From Halioglobus japonicus (GTDB lineage Bacteria; Pseudomonadota; Gammaproteobacteria; Pseudomonadales; Halieaceae), in the NCBI RefSeq assembly GCF_001983995.1, contig NZ_CP019450.1, positions 1,240,001 to 1,304,000 on the forward strand: a stretch of 64,000 nucleotides of DNA, written 5' to 3'. Below, in pieces: positions 43,721 through 53,632 of this stretch. How positions within the stretch are numbered: the first letter of the stretch is position 1; the number at the start of each line of letters is the position of its first letter. The notes beneath the pieces are model-generated. The model ran no database searches. It was not told the origin of the DNA and saw nothing but the letters and a program-made list of their open reading frames with translations. The translations under genes were made by a program, and so were the position numbers.

Positions 43721-44034
43721 CATTGAATAATCTGTTCGGCGATATCCCCGCGTCTCTCCCCGAGGAACTGTTCAGCGTGCTGGTTGAGCAGGAGGGCCTT
43801 AAGATCGAACGCATTGTCAGTCGAGGCCACTGTTCCCCAGCGGACGAATGGTACGACCAGGACACCCACGAGTGGGTCGCCCTGCTCAAGGGTAAGGCCG
43901 TGATTGCCTATCCTGACAAGCCCTCCGTCACCTTGGTGCCAGGGGATTATCTCCTGCTGACTGCACACGAACGCCATCGTGTGGACTGGACAATACCGGA
44001 TGAAGACACCGTGTGGTTGGCGATACACTACTGA
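43717..44034 (+). CDS. Small cupin domain protein
   Basis: A 105-residue single cupin (IVSRGHCSPADEWYDQDTHEWVALLKG, VTLVPGDYLLLTAHERHRVDWT). Metal ligands appear to be the His/Glu of HEW and the His of HERHR. It is typical of small cupins annotated as phosphoribosylaminoimidazole-like or unknown. The GTG start overlaps the DUF1801 stop by four bases, and the next ATG follows one base after the TGA. Confidence 0.85.
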   Translation: MTLNNLFGDIPASLPEELFSVLVEQEGLKIERIVSRGHCSPADEWYDQDTHEWVALLKGKAVIAYPDKPSVTLVPGDYLLLTAHERHRVDWTIPDEDTVWLAIHY

Positions 44035-44035
44035 T

Positions 44036-44464
44036 ATGGATATTCGACAATTTGCAGAGGCTGACGAAGCGGCGGTGATTGAGCTGTGGCGGGATTGTGG
44101 CCTGCTGGCGCCGCAGAACAATCCGCAGCGGGATATTGCCCGCAAGCTGCAGGTTGGTCGTGAGCTGTTTCTGGTGGGTGAGATTGACGGTCAGATTGTC
44201 GCCTCAGTTATGGGCGGCTACGAAGGTCATCGCGGTTGGGTGAATTACCTTGCGGTGAGCAACGAGCACCGGCGCAAGGGCTACGGTGTGGTGTTAATGC
44301 GCCAGATAGAGGCACTGCTACTCGAGCGCGGTTGCCCCAAACTTAACCTCCAGGTGCGGCGCACCAACGAGGCGGTGCTCGCCTTTTATCATGCCATGGG
44401 CTATGGCGAAGATGAGGTGGTCAGCCTCGGCAAACGCCTGATTCCCGACAAATCGGCAGAGTGA
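44036..44464 (+). CDS. GNAT acetyltransferase YpeA type
   Basis: A 142-residue GNAT. MDIRQFAEADEAAVIELWRDCGLLAPQNNPQRDI is the N-terminal signature of YpeA-like proteins; VNYLAVSNEHRRKGYGVVLMRQIEALLLERG carries the acetyl-CoA loop (RRKGYG) and PKLNLQVRRTNEAVLAFYHAMGY completes motif B. It is intact, unlike the GNAT relic at 37.2 kb. The substrate is unknown. Confidence 0.92.
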   Translation: MDIRQFAEADEAAVIELWRDCGLLAPQNNPQRDIARKLQVGRELFLVGEIDGQIVASVMGGYEGHRGWVNYLAVSNEHRRKGYGVVLMRQIEALLLERGCPKLNLQVRRTNEAVLAFYHAMGYGEDEVVSLGKRLIPDKSAE

Positions 44465-44470
44465 TCTAGT

Positions 44471-44809
44471 ATGAGTGGACTACCCCCTTGCCCCGCGTGC
44501 GGCTCTACCTATACCTACGAAGACCGCGACCAGTTCGTGTGTCCAGAGTGTGCCCACGAGTGGCCGCAGGTGGCAGCGGCCGAAGAGAACGACGCCAGGG
44601 TCATCAAGGACGCCAACGGCAATCCCCTGACTGACGGCGACACGGTTGCCGTGATCAAGGATCTCAAAGTGAAAGGCTCGTCCTCGGTGGTCAAAGTAGG
44701 CACCAAGGTAAAGAATATCCGGCTTGTAGATGGCGATCATGATATCGACTGCAAGATCGACGGCATTGGCGCCATGAAGCTGAAGTCGCAGTTTGTGAAA
44801 AAAGCCTAG
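44471..44809 (+). CDS. yjdM: Zinc ribbon protein YjdM (PhnA family)
   Basis: A 112-residue protein, historically called PhnA but not a phosphonoacetate hydrolase. The N-terminal zinc ribbon [25 protein letters not shown] is followed by the PhnA C-terminal SH3-like domain ([46 protein letters not shown]). Length matches E. coli YjdM (111 aa). It is the last plus-strand gene of the array and its stop overlaps the convergent Usp gene stop. Confidence 0.93.
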   Translation: MSGLPPCPACGSTYTYEDRDQFVCPECAHEWPQVAAAEENDARVIKDANGNPLTDGDTVAVIKDLKVKGSSSVVKVGTKVKNIRLVDGDHDIDCKIDGIGAMKLKSQFVKKA

Positions 44810-45618
44810 GGCATCGCCAGCACGTTGCAGTCGAGCTTGTCGAGGATCTTCTCGGCGGTATTGCCGTTCATCAGTGCAGCAATGCCCGAGCGGTGTGAGT
44901 TGCCGACGATGACCATACTCGCATCGATACTTCTGGCTACATCGACAATGACCTTGTCCGGCTCACCCAGCTTGATGTGAACGTGCTCGCTGTCGACGCC
45001 GGCGACTTCCATCAGTTTCCTCCGATCCGGCTTCAGGCGAAAGTCGGGAAAGGCATTTACCACGTGTACTTCGGCCATGTCGCTGGCGACCAGACGGAGG
45101 CTCAGGTCGAGAATGTGCTCATTCAGTTTTTCGTAGCTCTCGGTGCGCACATTGATATCGATACCGGCGAGGATGCGGGGCACCGGTGGCGGCGTGGCTT
45201 TCTTCACCAGCAATACCGGGCTCATGCACTCCCGGATCAGCGTCCAGTCTGAGGTTGATGTCAGCAGTCTGTGGCTGGTCGAGTGCTTGAAGGATGATTT
45301 GAACACCATGTCAGCATTGATGCGTGCGGCTGCGTTAACCACGGCGTGGTACCAGTCTTTGCCCCATTCCACTTCGCTGCTGGTGGCGGTGCCGGCAGCG
45401 GCAATGGGAGCCAGGTGTGTGTCGAGCGTGGCCTGCAGGGCAGCCATTTGTTGCTGTGCTTCCTCCGTGTCGCGCTCAATGCCTGCCTTGTCGCCGTGGA
45501 TGCAGGCGAACAGGTGCAGGCTGGCGTCGATTTCAGCGGCGATGGCCGCTGCACGCTCCAGCGCGGGTTGCTCTTCCCCGGTGGGGTCGTAGACGACCAG
45601 AAACCGGTTTAAGTCCAT
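44806..45618 (-). CDS. Tandem universal stress protein (UspE-like)
   Basis: A 270-residue protein with two Usp domains (about 1-140 and 150-270). The first begins [23 protein letters not shown]; the second ends with the nucleotide-binding type motif [34 protein letters not shown], close to the GxxGxxG...SxxxxIL pattern. UspE-type proteins act in stress and motility responses. The ATG at 45618 gives the natural start; the upstream region before imuB's end holds 88 bases. Confidence 0.9.
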   Translation of the reverse strand: MDLNRFLVVYDPTGEEQPALERAAAIAAEIDASLHLFACIHGDKAGIERDTEEAQQQMAALQATLDTHLAPIAAAGTATSSEVEWGKDWYHAVVNAAARINADMVFKSSFKHSTSHRLLTSTSDWTLIRECMSPVLLVKKATPPPVPRILAGIDINVRTESYEKLNEHILDLSLRLVASDMAEVHVVNAFPDFRLKPDRRKLMEVAGVDSEHVHIKLGEPDKVIVDVARSIDASMVIVGNSHRSGIAALMNGNTAEKILDKLDCNVLAMP

Positions 45619-45706
45619 CGTGTAATTGCCTCTGTGCACGGTGTTGGCGCCATTTTGGCGCAATCGACGTGAATTGGCACCCTCTAATTGCCGCGGCCGG
45701 ACACGT

Positions 45707-47131
45707 TCAGGCGAAGATACCGTGCATAAACCAGGCCCGCGCCAGGCGATCGCGAAACACCCAGTAGTGTTCGCCGTGATGCCCGCGGGCAATGTAGTAG
45801 TCGCGACTTACAGGCTGCTGCCACCAGTTATCCTCGATACGTTCCGGGCCGTAAATCAGTTCCAGTCTGCCCTGCCAGTGCAGGGCGTTCTGGCGGCGCT
45901 CGAGCTCTTGTGGCTGGGGCATTAGCCAGAACGGTCGCTGCAGGCTGGTGGCACCGGCGTTGCCGCCAGCAGGGCGTTCACTGCAGGTGTGCAGGGCGTG
46001 TTCAGGCAGGTGTTCATCGCGGCAGCCGACCTGTTCCACGGCCTGTAGCCCGAGGCGGCTGCGCAAGCGGTCAAGCAGGCTGGCCAGGGGTTCTTTCTGT
46101 TTGCGCGGGTTAAACAAATCGAGGTTGTCCAGGTCGCCGGTGCGTAATTCGCTGCACTCCAGGGCAATGCCCTCCACGCCGGTTTGCAGTTCCAGTCGGT
46201 CCAAGTGAATCAGGGTCAGGCTGAACCAGCTTTTCCAGTCGCTGTGACTGCTGGTGCTGCGCACCTGAAGCTTGCGCAGGGAGTGATCAATGCCGATCAG
46301 CTGCCAGCAGATTTCTGCGGTTTGCAGCTGGGTATTGCGCAGGAACTTGCACAGCGATTGCAGCAGTAACTGCATGGCCGGCTGCAGTTCGTCATTGGCT
46401 TTTACCTCGTAACCAAACCAGTACTCGTCGTCGAAGCGCGAGGGAGGCTGGTAATCCGGGTGCAGTTCTTCCTGTTTGCCCAGTACCTGTTGCAGGAATG
46501 TTATGAAGGCTTTACCGCAGCGTCTGCCGAGGGCTGCCTGAGGGAGGGCGAGTATGTCGCCCAGAGTGTGCAGGCCGGCCCGTCGCAGGGAATCCACCGG
46601 GCCGGTGTGCTCCTGCAACAGGGTCAGGGGCAGGCTGGCCAGGCGTTGCTCCAGGGGTGTCTCTGCCGCCAGAGCGTCGGCTTCATCGGCAAAGGAGAGC
46701 AACCAGGCTGCCTTGGGAGTGGGTGCGAGAGCGAAGCAGGCGCTGAATCCCCGGCTGGCCAAACCGCGTCGCACCTCTTCCAGCAGGGGTGGCAGGCCGC
46801 GGTACAGCGCCAGGCAGCTGCCGATTTCAAGTTGCAGGCAGTCGCCGTGCCAGCTGTGCAGGCTGGGGGTGATGCTATAGGCCCAGCAACACAGTTGCTG
46901 CAGGCAGCGGGCCTCAGCGGCTGTATCGCGCTCCAGTAGCTGGAGTGGGTCATCACCGACCAGGGCTCGCACGGTGGCCGGTTTCATGCCTTCGCGCACC
47001 CCCGCGGCTGCGGCACAATCATTGGCCCGGAGCACGCGTTGTTTCTCCAGTACCACCACGGCGCGCTCCTCTGTGCGCTCAAGGCATTTCAGGGGCAGCA
47101 GGTGAAAGCGCAGGCACAACCACAGGCTCAT
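45707..47131 (-). CDS. imuB: ImuB, catalytically inactive Y-family polymerase homologue
   Basis: A 474-residue ImuB, hub of the SOS mutasome that links DnaE2, ImuA and the beta clamp. It begins MSLWLCLRFHLLPLKCL and keeps the Y-family layout (TPKAAWLLSFADEADALAAETPLEQRLASLPL), but lacks the acidic catalytic triad, as the family does. The C-terminal ImuB block (WWQQPVSRDYYIARGHHGEHYWVFRDRLARAWFMHGIF) is intact. The ATG at 47131 was preferred; a TTG at 47146 in frame would add five residues. A perfect LexA box lies 53 bases upstream, so it is expressed on its own, not with dnaE2. Confidence 0.93.
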   Translation of the reverse strand: MSLWLCLRFHLLPLKCLERTEERAVVVLEKQRVLRANDCAAAAGVREGMKPATVRALVGDDPLQLLERDTAAEARCLQQLCCWAYSITPSLHSWHGDCLQLEIGSCLALYRGLPPLLEEVRRGLASRGFSACFALAPTPKAAWLLSFADEADALAAETPLEQRLASLPLTLLQEHTGPVDSLRRAGLHTLGDILALPQAALGRRCGKAFITFLQQVLGKQEELHPDYQPPSRFDDEYWFGYEVKANDELQPAMQLLLQSLCKFLRNTQLQTAEICWQLIGIDHSLRKLQVRSTSSHSDWKSWFSLTLIHLDRLELQTGVEGIALECSELRTGDLDNLDLFNPRKQKEPLASLLDRLRSRLGLQAVEQVGCRDEHLPEHALHTCSERPAGGNAGATSLQRPFWLMPQPQELERRQNALHWQGRLELIYGPERIEDNWWQQPVSRDYYIARGHHGEHYWVFRDRLARAWFMHGIFA

Positions 47132-47183
47132 AACTGGCGTTGCCAAACGATGGGGGATAGCTCGGCCATGTTAATTTGATTAA

Positions 47184-47203
47184 TACTGTACATATATACA
47201 GTA
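47184..47203. promoter_or_regulatory. LexA (SOS) box of imuB
   Basis: TACTGTACATATATACAGTA fits CTGT-N8-ACAG exactly and is a near-perfect palindrome. It lies 53 bases before the imuB ATG and 66 bases after the macrodomain gene stop, so it serves imuB only. Confidence 0.92.
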
Positions 47204-47268
47204 TTAATCAAGAGGGCATTGTTGTCCACGGACAGGTCTGCGACCTGTCGCTCGGGCAGGCAGGTCAG

Positions 47269-47784
47269 CTAGCCCTGATGGTGGGCCAGGGCTGAGCGCC
47301 AGGCGTCGTATACCGGCTGGCTGAAGAGGTAGAAATGAATGTCCAGGTCAGCAAAGGCGGCATCGGTGCTTACCGCCACGGCGATGGCTGCCGCTTCTTC
47401 CAGCGGGTAGCCGTACACCCCACAGGAGATCGCCGGTACGGCCAGGGAGTGGCAATCGTGTTGCAGGGCGAGCTGGTAGCTGTTGCGATACGCTGCGCTC
47501 AGCAGGGCTGGTGGGTTGGTGGCGCTGGCGTAAACCGGCCCCACCGTGTGGATGACATAGCGTGCGGTGAGTGCCCCGGCATCGGTAATGCGGGCTTCAC
47601 CGGTGGGGCAGCGGACGCCATTGGTGGCGGGGACATCGCGACAGGCCTGGAGCAGGGCAGGGCCTGCGGCCCTGTGGATGGCGCCGTCGACACCCCCGCC
47701 ACCGAGCATGCCCTCATTGGCCGCATTCACCACAGCATCCACTTCGGCCCGGGTAATATCACCCAAAGCCAGGTGCACAGTCAC
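47269..47784 (-). CDS. Macrodomain protein (O-acetyl-ADP-ribose deacetylase, YmdB type)
   Basis: A 171-residue macrodomain. The ADP-ribose-binding motifs are [35 protein letters not shown] (with the catalytic Asn/Asp-Gly loop) and [20 protein letters not shown]. It would hydrolyse O-acetyl-ADP-ribose or remove ADP-ribose from proteins. The GTG start at 47784 overlaps the DUF2788 stop by four bases. It sits between imuA and imuB. Confidence 0.93.
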   Translation of the reverse strand: MTVHLALGDITRAEVDAVVNAANEGMLGGGGVDGAIHRAAGPALLQACRDVPATNGVRCPTGEARITDAGALTARYVIHTVGPVYASATNPPALLSAAYRNSYQLALQHDCHSLAVPAISCGVYGYPLEEAAAIAVAVSTDAAFADLDIHFYLFSQPVYDAWRSALAHHQG

Positions 47785-47993
47785 CCAACGCCTCCGGCAT
47801 TTTCCAGCAGGTAGGAAATCACAAACTTGATGGCAAAGCCGAACATACCCATGGCCAGGCCAATATACAGAATGATGGTGCCGAACCTGCCCGCGTTACT
47901 GCGCTTGGCCAGGTCCCACACAATGAACATCATAAAGAGAATAAGGGCGGACACCCCGATGGTGACGCCGTACTCTGTCAGCCACTCATCCAC
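47781..47993 (-). CDS. DUF2788 small membrane protein
   Basis: A 70-residue protein with two membrane helices (residues 10-27 and 40-62) and the pattern [40 protein letters not shown], which fits DUF2788. Function is unknown. It is coupled to the macrodomain gene downstream and is 29 bases after the OsmC gene. Confidence 0.88.
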   Translation of the reverse strand: MDEWLTEYGVTIGVSALILFMMFIVWDLAKRSNAGRFGTIILYIGLAMGMFGFAIKFVISYLLENAGGVG

Positions 47994-48022
47994 ATGCTAC
48001 TCCCGGGCCGGTGCGGCCCTGT

Positions 48023-48460
48023 TCAGGAGGCGGCGATTATAGCAGTTTCCAGATGGGTGTCGGCACTGAGTGAGTTGGTGATCAGGCAGGCATCTTCGGC
48101 CTTGTGCAGTATGCGCTGGGCCTTGGCCTCGTCGACACCGGCGGGCACGGTCAGCGTGGCCTTGACGGCAATTGCGGTAAATTGGGTGACCCGCTCTACC
48201 CGGTCAAGCACGCCCTCGGCGTCGGCGGCCAGGTCGCTCCATTCCAGCTTGGAGGCGGCGGCAATGGCTCGGAAGGTGAGTGCAAAGCAGTCCGCCACCG
48301 AGGCCATGAGTAAATGTTCTGGCGACCACTGGTCGCCAGGGCCGCCGAATTCCGCCGGTGGTGCGGAGGCCAGCGGTGGCATAGCGCCGCTATTGATAGC
48401 GACATTACCAGTCACCTGGGCGGTGGCGTTGACGTGATAGTGGTGGGGGAAATCTTGCAT
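48023..48460 (-). CDS. OsmC family protein
   Basis: A 145-residue OsmC-like peroxidase. The catalytic cysteines are in EHLLMASVADCFALTF (peroxidatic Cys) and EDACLITNSL (resolving Cys), as needed for organic hydroperoxide reduction by thiols. The N-terminal HHYHVNATAQVTGNVAI is normal for the group. It lies between imuA and the macrodomain gene on the same strand and may be co-transcribed with DUF2788 and the macrodomain gene. Confidence 0.93.
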   Translation of the reverse strand: MQDFPHHYHVNATAQVTGNVAINSGAMPPLASAPPAEFGGPGDQWSPEHLLMASVADCFALTFRAIAAASKLEWSDLAADAEGVLDRVERVTQFTAIAVKATLTVPAGVDEAKAQRILHKAEDACLITNSLSADTHLETAIIAAS

Positions 48461-48561
48461 GCTGCCTGCTCCTTATTATGTATGGCGGCAGGCAGTGTAG
48501 CACTCTTGGTGCCACGGCTGATGGTGATGACGCAACCATTGTGAACTTACCCGCCCGGCCG

Positions 48562-48575
48562 GGCCTGGCCAGGCC
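48562..48575. terminator. GC palindrome after imuA
   Basis: GGCCTGGCCAGGCC is a perfect 14-base palindrome inside a very GC-rich block (48551-48592) between the imuA stop and the osmC start. It could form a hairpin ending the imuA transcript, but it has almost no loop and no T tract. Confidence 0.4.
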
Positions 48576-48601
48576 GGGTCTGTCCAGGCCGGCAGGTGGC
48601 A

Positions 48602-49339
48602 CTATGCGAAGGAGAACGCCGGCTGCTGCTGGGGGCTGTCCTGCCAGGTGGGTACTTCCCACAGCTGGGGTTGTTCCGGGATATCCTCGGCCGGTGGCAG
48701 GGCTACATCGAGATACTGGTTGCCGCCGCGCTGCTTGAGAATATGTACCTTACGGTATTCACGTATTTGCAGACGCAGGCCTGCCGGCGCATGGTTACGG
48801 GCGGCACTGTGGGGGCGGAATAACACGGCCAGGCTGTCGCTGTCGGCGGCGGCCAGCTGTAATTTACGCAGTTCACCGTAGCTGTATTCGTGGGCACCCA
48901 ACCAGCTGAACACGGCGCTGCTGGTGCTGCTGCGCAGGGCCTGTTCGGTGGCCCACAGCAAATCTTCGCGGCTTTTCGGGTGCACCAGCAGGATTTGCTC
49001 GGTGTTAATACCGCGGGCCTTGAGCAGCGGCGCGTAGGGCGTAAAAGGTGGGGCGATGAAGACCTGCCAGCGGCCCTCGGCGCTCAGGGTTTCCATGGCA
49101 GGCAGAAACAGGCCCATGGCGCCCATGCCACAGCCATCACTGAGCACTTCCACAGTGTTTCCCAGCGACCAGCCGCCATCGCGCAACTCTTTGTCGAGGG
49201 TGCTGTAACCGGTGCCCAGGGTGTTGTCGTTCCGGTTGTTACCGGCATGCCAGTGGCGATCGCCATCGGCGGACAGGGCGGTGAAGTTGCCGCGCCAGGT
49301 GTCGTTGCGATTGATGACTTGCTGCAGAGCCTGGTTCAT
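48602..49339 (-). CDS. imuA: ImuA, RecA-like translesion synthesis accessory protein
   Basis: A 245-residue ImuA of the type often mislabelled SulA-like. The N-terminal LGTGYSTLDKELRDGGWSLGNTVEVLSDGCGMGAMGL follows the RecA-like layout with a degenerate P-loop, then WQVFIAPPFTPYAPLLKARGINTEQILLVHPKSREDLLWATEQAL. ImuA binds RecA and ImuB in the mutasome of other bacteria. The ATG at 49339 (MNQALQQVIN) follows GAGAGGCCCGAC; two adjoining LexA boxes lie 35 bases upstream. Confidence 0.9.
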   Translation of the reverse strand: MNQALQQVINRNDTWRGNFTALSADGDRHWHAGNNRNDNTLGTGYSTLDKELRDGGWSLGNTVEVLSDGCGMGAMGLFLPAMETLSAEGRWQVFIAPPFTPYAPLLKARGINTEQILLVHPKSREDLLWATEQALRSSTSSAVFSWLGAHEYSYGELRKLQLAAADSDSLAVLFRPHSAARNHAPAGLRLQIREYRKVHILKQRGGNQYLDVALPPAEDIPEQPQLWEVPTWQDSPQQQPAFSFA

Positions 49340-49373
49340 GTCGGGCCTCTCTTGTTGTTCTGCTTTGTGTTTA

Positions 49374-49404
49374 CTGTATGTTTGTACACTGTATGTATAA
49401 ACAG
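49374..49404. promoter_or_regulatory. Two abutting LexA boxes upstream of imuA
   Basis: CTGTATGTTTGTACAC (49374-49389) is a one-mismatch LexA box and CTGTATGTATAAACAG (49389-49404) is a perfect CTGT-N8-ACAG box. They share one base, so two LexA dimers would sit on adjacent turns. They lie 35 bases before the imuA ATG. Confidence 0.88.
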
Positions 49405-49492
49405 TAGTTGAGTGGCAGGCAGAGTGCAAGGCCCTGGGCAGGGGTATTAGTTGGCAAAAATGAGACGTGCCCTGAAAGGCGACAGGTGGGGG

Positions 49493-50503
49493 TTAGCGGC
49501 TCGCGGCGAGCTGCAGAACGAGGTTTTCCAGTTGGTCCCAGGGTTTGCCGGCGGCAAAGCCCTTGATGGTGCCATCGACGGCCGATGCCTGTTCAAGCAA
49601 TGCGGTAAGTGTCACGCTGTTGTGCCGTGACAGTGCACCCTGCATGAGGGGCATGCGGTTTTTCCACACCCGCAAACCGCCCAGTACCTGCTGGGGTGAC
49701 TGCCCCGCATCGACCTGCTGGCGGGCCTGGTGCAGGGTGCGTACTTCCCGGAGCAGAGCCCACAGGGCTACGGCCGGCTCGGTGCCTTCGCCGCGCAGGC
49801 CGTGGAGCATTTTCAGGCTGGTGCCGGCATTGCCCTTGAGGGCATGGTCGGTCATATCAAACAGGTTGTAGCGGGCGTTATTGGACACCGAGGCGGTAAT
49901 GGTCTCGGCGTTGATCTGGCCATCGCTGGCCAGCAACTTGAGTTTCTCCACTTCTTGTACCGCTGCCAGCAGATTGCCCTCCACCTGCTCACACAGCAAC
50001 TGCAGAGCGTCGTTATCGATGCTGAGGCCGGCGGCGCTGCAGCGTTGCTGCAACCAGCGCGGCAGGTCACGGGCTTCAATGGGCCAGATCTGCACCGTGG
50101 CGGCGGCCTTGTCCAGGGCCTTGTACCATTTGCTATTGGTGGACTGCTTATCGATCTTGCCGGACACAATCAGCAGGATGTCGTCGCTGCCGGCAGCCAT
50201 ATCGAGATACTCGCACAGGGCCTTGCTGCCATCGGCGCCGGGCTTGCCCGAGGGCATGCGTATTTCCACCAGTTTGCGCTCGGCGAACAGTGACATGCTG
50301 GACGCACTGTGCAGAATTTCATCCCACTTGAAGCGCGGCACCACATCGATAATTTCGCGGTCGGTGCAGCCGGCGTCGCGTGCGGCCTTGCGCACCAAAT
50401 CACAGCACTCCTGTACCAGCAGAGGCTCGTCGCCACTAATCAGGTAAACGGGGAGAAGTTGCTGCTTGAGATGGCCGGCGAGTTTCTCGGGGTACAGGCG
50501 CAT
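49493..50503 (-). CDS. holA: DNA polymerase III delta subunit
   Basis: A 336-residue clamp loader delta subunit that opens the beta clamp. MRLYPEKLAGHLKQQLLPVYLISGDEPLLVQECCDLVRKAA is the family N terminus; WKALD...WPIEARDLPRWLQQR and LWALLREVRTLHQARQQVDAGQSPQQVL are the conserved lid and collar segments. As in other delta subunits there is no working Walker A. It follows lptE by nine bases in the leuS-lptE-holA operon, a conserved order in gammaproteobacteria. Confidence 0.95.
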   Translation of the reverse strand: MRLYPEKLAGHLKQQLLPVYLISGDEPLLVQECCDLVRKAARDAGCTDREIIDVVPRFKWDEILHSASSMSLFAERKLVEIRMPSGKPGADGSKALCEYLDMAAGSDDILLIVSGKIDKQSTNSKWYKALDKAAATVQIWPIEARDLPRWLQQRCSAAGLSIDNDALQLLCEQVEGNLLAAVQEVEKLKLLASDGQINAETITASVSNNARYNLFDMTDHALKGNAGTSLKMLHGLRGEGTEPAVALWALLREVRTLHQARQQVDAGQSPQQVLGGLRVWKNRMPLMQGALSRHNSVTLTALLEQASAVDGTIKGFAAGKPWDQLENLVLQLAASR

Positions 50504-50512
50504 CGCGAGGTG

Positions 50513-51037
50513 TCAGGCCTCGGGCGTCTGGCTGGCGGCGAAGAAGGCGATGCGGCGCAGAATCTGCTGCGACAGTTCACTGCGCATCTCCGCCTTGAGG
50601 ATGCGGATCTCCTCGGCCTTGCCCACGACGTTCTGGGGGTCGTTTTCCATCTGCTTGATCACCGTGCCGGTGGTGTCGGGCATGACGCCCTTGCCTCTGG
50701 CGTTGTTGATCGAGAATGTCGAACGCATGGTCAGTTCGAATTCCGCCGCTCGGGTGTCGGCATCCAGTGACAGGTTTCGCTGGCTGAAACGCTCCGGTCC
50801 GAGTACCAGCAGATAGTTGGCGTCGGCGCGGTCGTCGGCCCATTCAATGCCGGCATTGGCGAAGCGCAGCTTCACCTCGCGACTGAATTCGCTGTTGGGA
50901 TTACTGGTGACCAGAAACAGCGAGCGCCATTCCTCTGGAACACTGGCGCCGCCGCTGCCGCGCAGGTGGAAGCCACAGCCGGATACCATGGCTGTGGCGC
51001 AAAGAGCGATAACAAGGGTGGCGAGGCGCCGCTGCAT
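50513..51037 (-). CDS. lptE: LPS assembly lipoprotein LptE
   Basis: A 174-residue outer-membrane lipoprotein with signal MQRRLATLVIALCATAMVSGC (lipobox VSGC). It continues GFHLRG, the standard first residues of LptE. It plugs the LptD barrel that delivers lipopolysaccharide to the cell surface. Spacing to leuS is 18 bases and to holA nine. The length is normal. Confidence 0.95.
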   Translation of the reverse strand: MQRRLATLVIALCATAMVSGCGFHLRGSGGASVPEEWRSLFLVTSNPNSEFSREVKLRFANAGIEWADDRADANYLLVLGPERFSQRNLSLDADTRAAEFELTMRSTFSINNARGKGVMPDTTGTVIKQMENDPQNVVGKAEEIRILKAEMRSELSQQILRRIAFFAASQTPEA

Positions 51038-51055
51038 AATGGGTTCCGGCCTTAA

Positions 51056-53632
<2,577 letters not shown>

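Noticed and set aside
33503-44809. Integron cassette array
   Set aside because: The gene set looks cassette-like and one GTTAGGC occurs, but I found no paired RYYYAAC/GTTRRRY palindromes between genes, no integrase, and most downstream genes overlap each other.
45707-47131. Active Y-family polymerase (DinB)
   Set aside because: The catalytic acidic residues are absent and the C-terminal ImuB block is present.
48602-49339. SulA cell-division inhibitor
   Set aside because: Such proteins are often labelled SulA-like, but length, RecA-like layout, LexA control and the nearby imuB and dnaE2 point to ImuA.
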